The translations under genes were made by a program, and so were the position numbers. The notes beneath the pieces are model-generated. The model saw only the letters and a list, made by a program, of their open reading frames with translations, searched no databases and was not told the origin of the DNA. This document shows, in pieces, positions 5,926 to 7,328 of a stretch of DNA of 7,328 nucleotides. How positions within the stretch are numbered: position 1 is the first letter of the stretch; every line of letters starts with the position of its first letter. The stretch comes from JBDNFP01 sp041689775 (lineage in GTDB: Bacteria > Bacteroidota > Bacteroidia > Cytophagales > Spirosomataceae), in contig JBDNFP010000038.1 of the NCBI GenBank assembly GCA_041689775.1, positions 1 through 7,328 of the forward strand. The letters run 5' to 3'.

Positions 5926-7328
5926 TCAATTAGATATATTGGTGGCAAGGTTTCCATTATTACTGAATTGCAACGATCCACCATTAAATTGGAGAGATTT
6001 TGCACTCACGTTTGCACCATCAATGATGACGGTATGACCGTTGTAAAGGATCACATCGGTACCAAGGGTAGGTATGCAATTACAGGTCCAGGTGTCCGGA
6101 CTTGCCCAGTTACCCGATTTGGCACTTTGTAGCTGCTCTATTACCGAAATATTTACAGAGCTTTGTGCCTGGCATCCGTAAGTATCTGTAACAGTTACCT
6201 GATATTGCCCCGCATTTTCAGTACTTGCTATCGGTATAGTAGGCGAAGCAAGAGTACTGCTAAATCCTTGGGGACCTGACCAAAGATAAGAACAAGCATC
6301 CCCGGAACTTGCAGTCAAGCGAATATCAGAATTAGAAGTAATCGGTGAATTTGATTGTGAGTTGACCAATAATTCGGACAATTCCGGCACAACGACTGTT
6401 GGTGAGAATACAACATTATTGAATGAATCTTTTACTTTTAACCGGTAAGTTCCGGCGCCGGTAACCCACTGCTGATTTGCATTCAAAATGGTATTGCATG
6501 AACCATCCACCCATTGATACACAGTCCACCCGCTTGGGGCATTCAGCGAAACTGTACTTGCTCCACCACAAGTGACCGTTACACTAGGAGGAGGAGTGGC
6601 GAGGTAAGGGGTAGACTCGGTGGAAAAAAAACTGGGGGTTAAGCTATTGCCCCAGAGTTGGGCAATTTTCAATAAACCCTCCCCCGAGAAATGAATGTTA
6701 TCAAAACGATATTGAGGTCCGAAATATGAATCAGTTTCTGGCCCAGAGAAAACGTCAGAAAGGGCAAAGCCAGATACAGGCGTTGGTAAACCAATAATAT
6801 CGTTTTGGGCATCAATAACAGGTTGCCAGTTTCTGGGGACTGATTCAACCGGGAATCTGGAGGTCCTGGCAACAACCCAGGCTAGTTTACTTTTCCCGGA
6901 AAGGTCACGACTCGCCTGGATAACCTCTCGGAGGTCGTTTCGATAATCTTCGCGGCTTCGATTCACAAAGTTATCCGTTTCTCCTTGCATCCATAATACA
7001 GCTCGGCACCCTTGCTGGGCAATGTAGTTATTGATGGCTAGCCGAAGGTGCCCAAATGGCAATCCTTTGGGGAATTCGTAGCCATACGCACTCAATGTCG
7101 TAGCAGATGTGTCGATACTTTGTTTCCAATTGAAAGCACCCGTAGCGGTCCATCCGGAGTTGAAAATTAAGACAGGGACATTCTGATTTTTTACGATAGA
7201 GTCTCCAAATGCCCCCCAATACCAGGCATAATTCCCAAAAGGAGCAGATTTTGTGGATTCTTCCATGTGCACAAAATCAACGCACGGCAATCGGGTAGAA
7301 GAATAGGTAGGTATTGCTCCGTTAATTA
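5926..7328 (-). CDS. SGNH/SASA-type esterase with Ig-like and G8-like C-terminal modules (N-terminus outside window)
   Basis: The frame is open to the window edge, and codons between 7291 and 7326 continue sensibly (NGAIPTYSSTRLP), so the TTG at 7288-7290 is not a real start and the gene is partial at its 5' end. The first part is an SGNH hydrolase of the sialate-O-acetylesterase/DUF303 kind: the VLWMQGETDN block (about 7016-6972), and DNIHFSGEG (about 6702-6676) with the catalytic Asp and His in DxxH. The nucleophile Ser block lies beyond the window. Such enzymes remove acetyl or other acyl groups from glycans and are exported. After a PPP linker (about 6597-6589) come two Ig/PKD-like modules (roughly 6585-6385 and 6369-6139), the second with a YLWSGPQGFSS strand and a GQYQVTVTDTYGC end. 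A terminal G8-like module follows (GNWASPDTWTCNC, then VILYNGHTVIIDG, then SLQFNGGSLQF). No T9SS YPNP-type tail follows; the protein ends LATNISN and TGA. Natural substrate unknown. Confidence 0.85.
   Translation of the reverse strand, partial: INGAIPTYSSTRLPCVDFVHMEESTKSAPFGNYAWYWGAFGDSIVKNQNVPVLIFNSGWTATGAFNWKQSIDTSATTLSAYGYEFPKGLPFGHLRLAINNYIAQQGCRAVLWMQGETDNFVNRSREDYRNDLREVIQASRDLSGKSKLAWVVARTSRFPVESVPRNWQPVIDAQNDIIGLPTPVSGFALSDVFSGPETDSYFGPQYRFDNIHFSGEGLLKIAQLWGNSLTPSFFSTESTPYLATPPPSVTVTCGGASTVSLNAPSGWTVYQWVDGSCNTILNANQQWVTGAGTYRLKVKDSFNNVVFSPTVVVPELSELLVNSQSNSPITSNSDIRLTASSGDACSYLWSGPQGFSSTLASPTIPIASTENAGQYQVTVTDTYGCQAQSSVNISVIEQLQSAKSGNWASPDTWTCNCIPTLGTDVILYNGHTVIIDGANVSAKSLQFNGGSLQFSNNGNLATNISN

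Noticed and set aside
5794..6132. Plus-strand ORF at the esterase 3' end
   Set aside because: Most of it overlaps the well-supported esterase frame on the other strand, and its protein has no domain-like pattern.

Overview
The window looks like chromosomal DNA from a member of the Bacteroidota, most likely a Cytophagales-type organism (Spirosoma, Dyadobacter and relatives). The main evidence is a C-terminal domain of the type IX secretion system sorting type (YPNPF near its start, KQLLKR at its end) behind tandem fibronectin III repeats. Weak Shine-Dalgarno signals, two possible TAnnTTTG promoter boxes and a secreted SGNH esterase with Ig-like and G8-like appendages agree with this. The genus is an inference; no rRNA or other marker gene is present.

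Left part (1-2131, + strand): the 3' portion of a large surface or secreted protein gene with four Fn3 repeats and a T9SS sorting domain is followed by a small lipoprotein gene. Both genes are interrupted by in-frame stops (TGA at 505-507, TAG at 1934-1936), and the first may also carry a frameshift near base 40. Reading frame and homology continue past each stop. They are therefore annotated as broken genes, with sequencing error as the main alternative. A hairpin terminator separates them.

Middle part (2132-4852, + strand): a 56-residue charged small ORF, an antibiotic-biosynthesis-monooxygenase (ABM/YgiN-like) protein, a very strong 20-bp-stem hairpin terminator, and a Tat-exported FAD-dependent oxidoreductase preceded by a 230-bp intergenic region.

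Right part (4853-7328, - strand): an aldo/keto reductase of the YdhF-like group converges on the oxidoreductase. Upstream of it in the same direction lies an SGNH/SASA-type esterase whose N-terminus runs off the window.

Three redox-type enzymes lie close together, but spacing, a terminator and opposite strands argue against one operon. I see no CRISPR array, tRNA, rRNA, transposase, attachment site or defence system, and no convincing previously undescribed system. The most noteworthy signal is the cluster of premature stops in two adjacent exported-protein genes.
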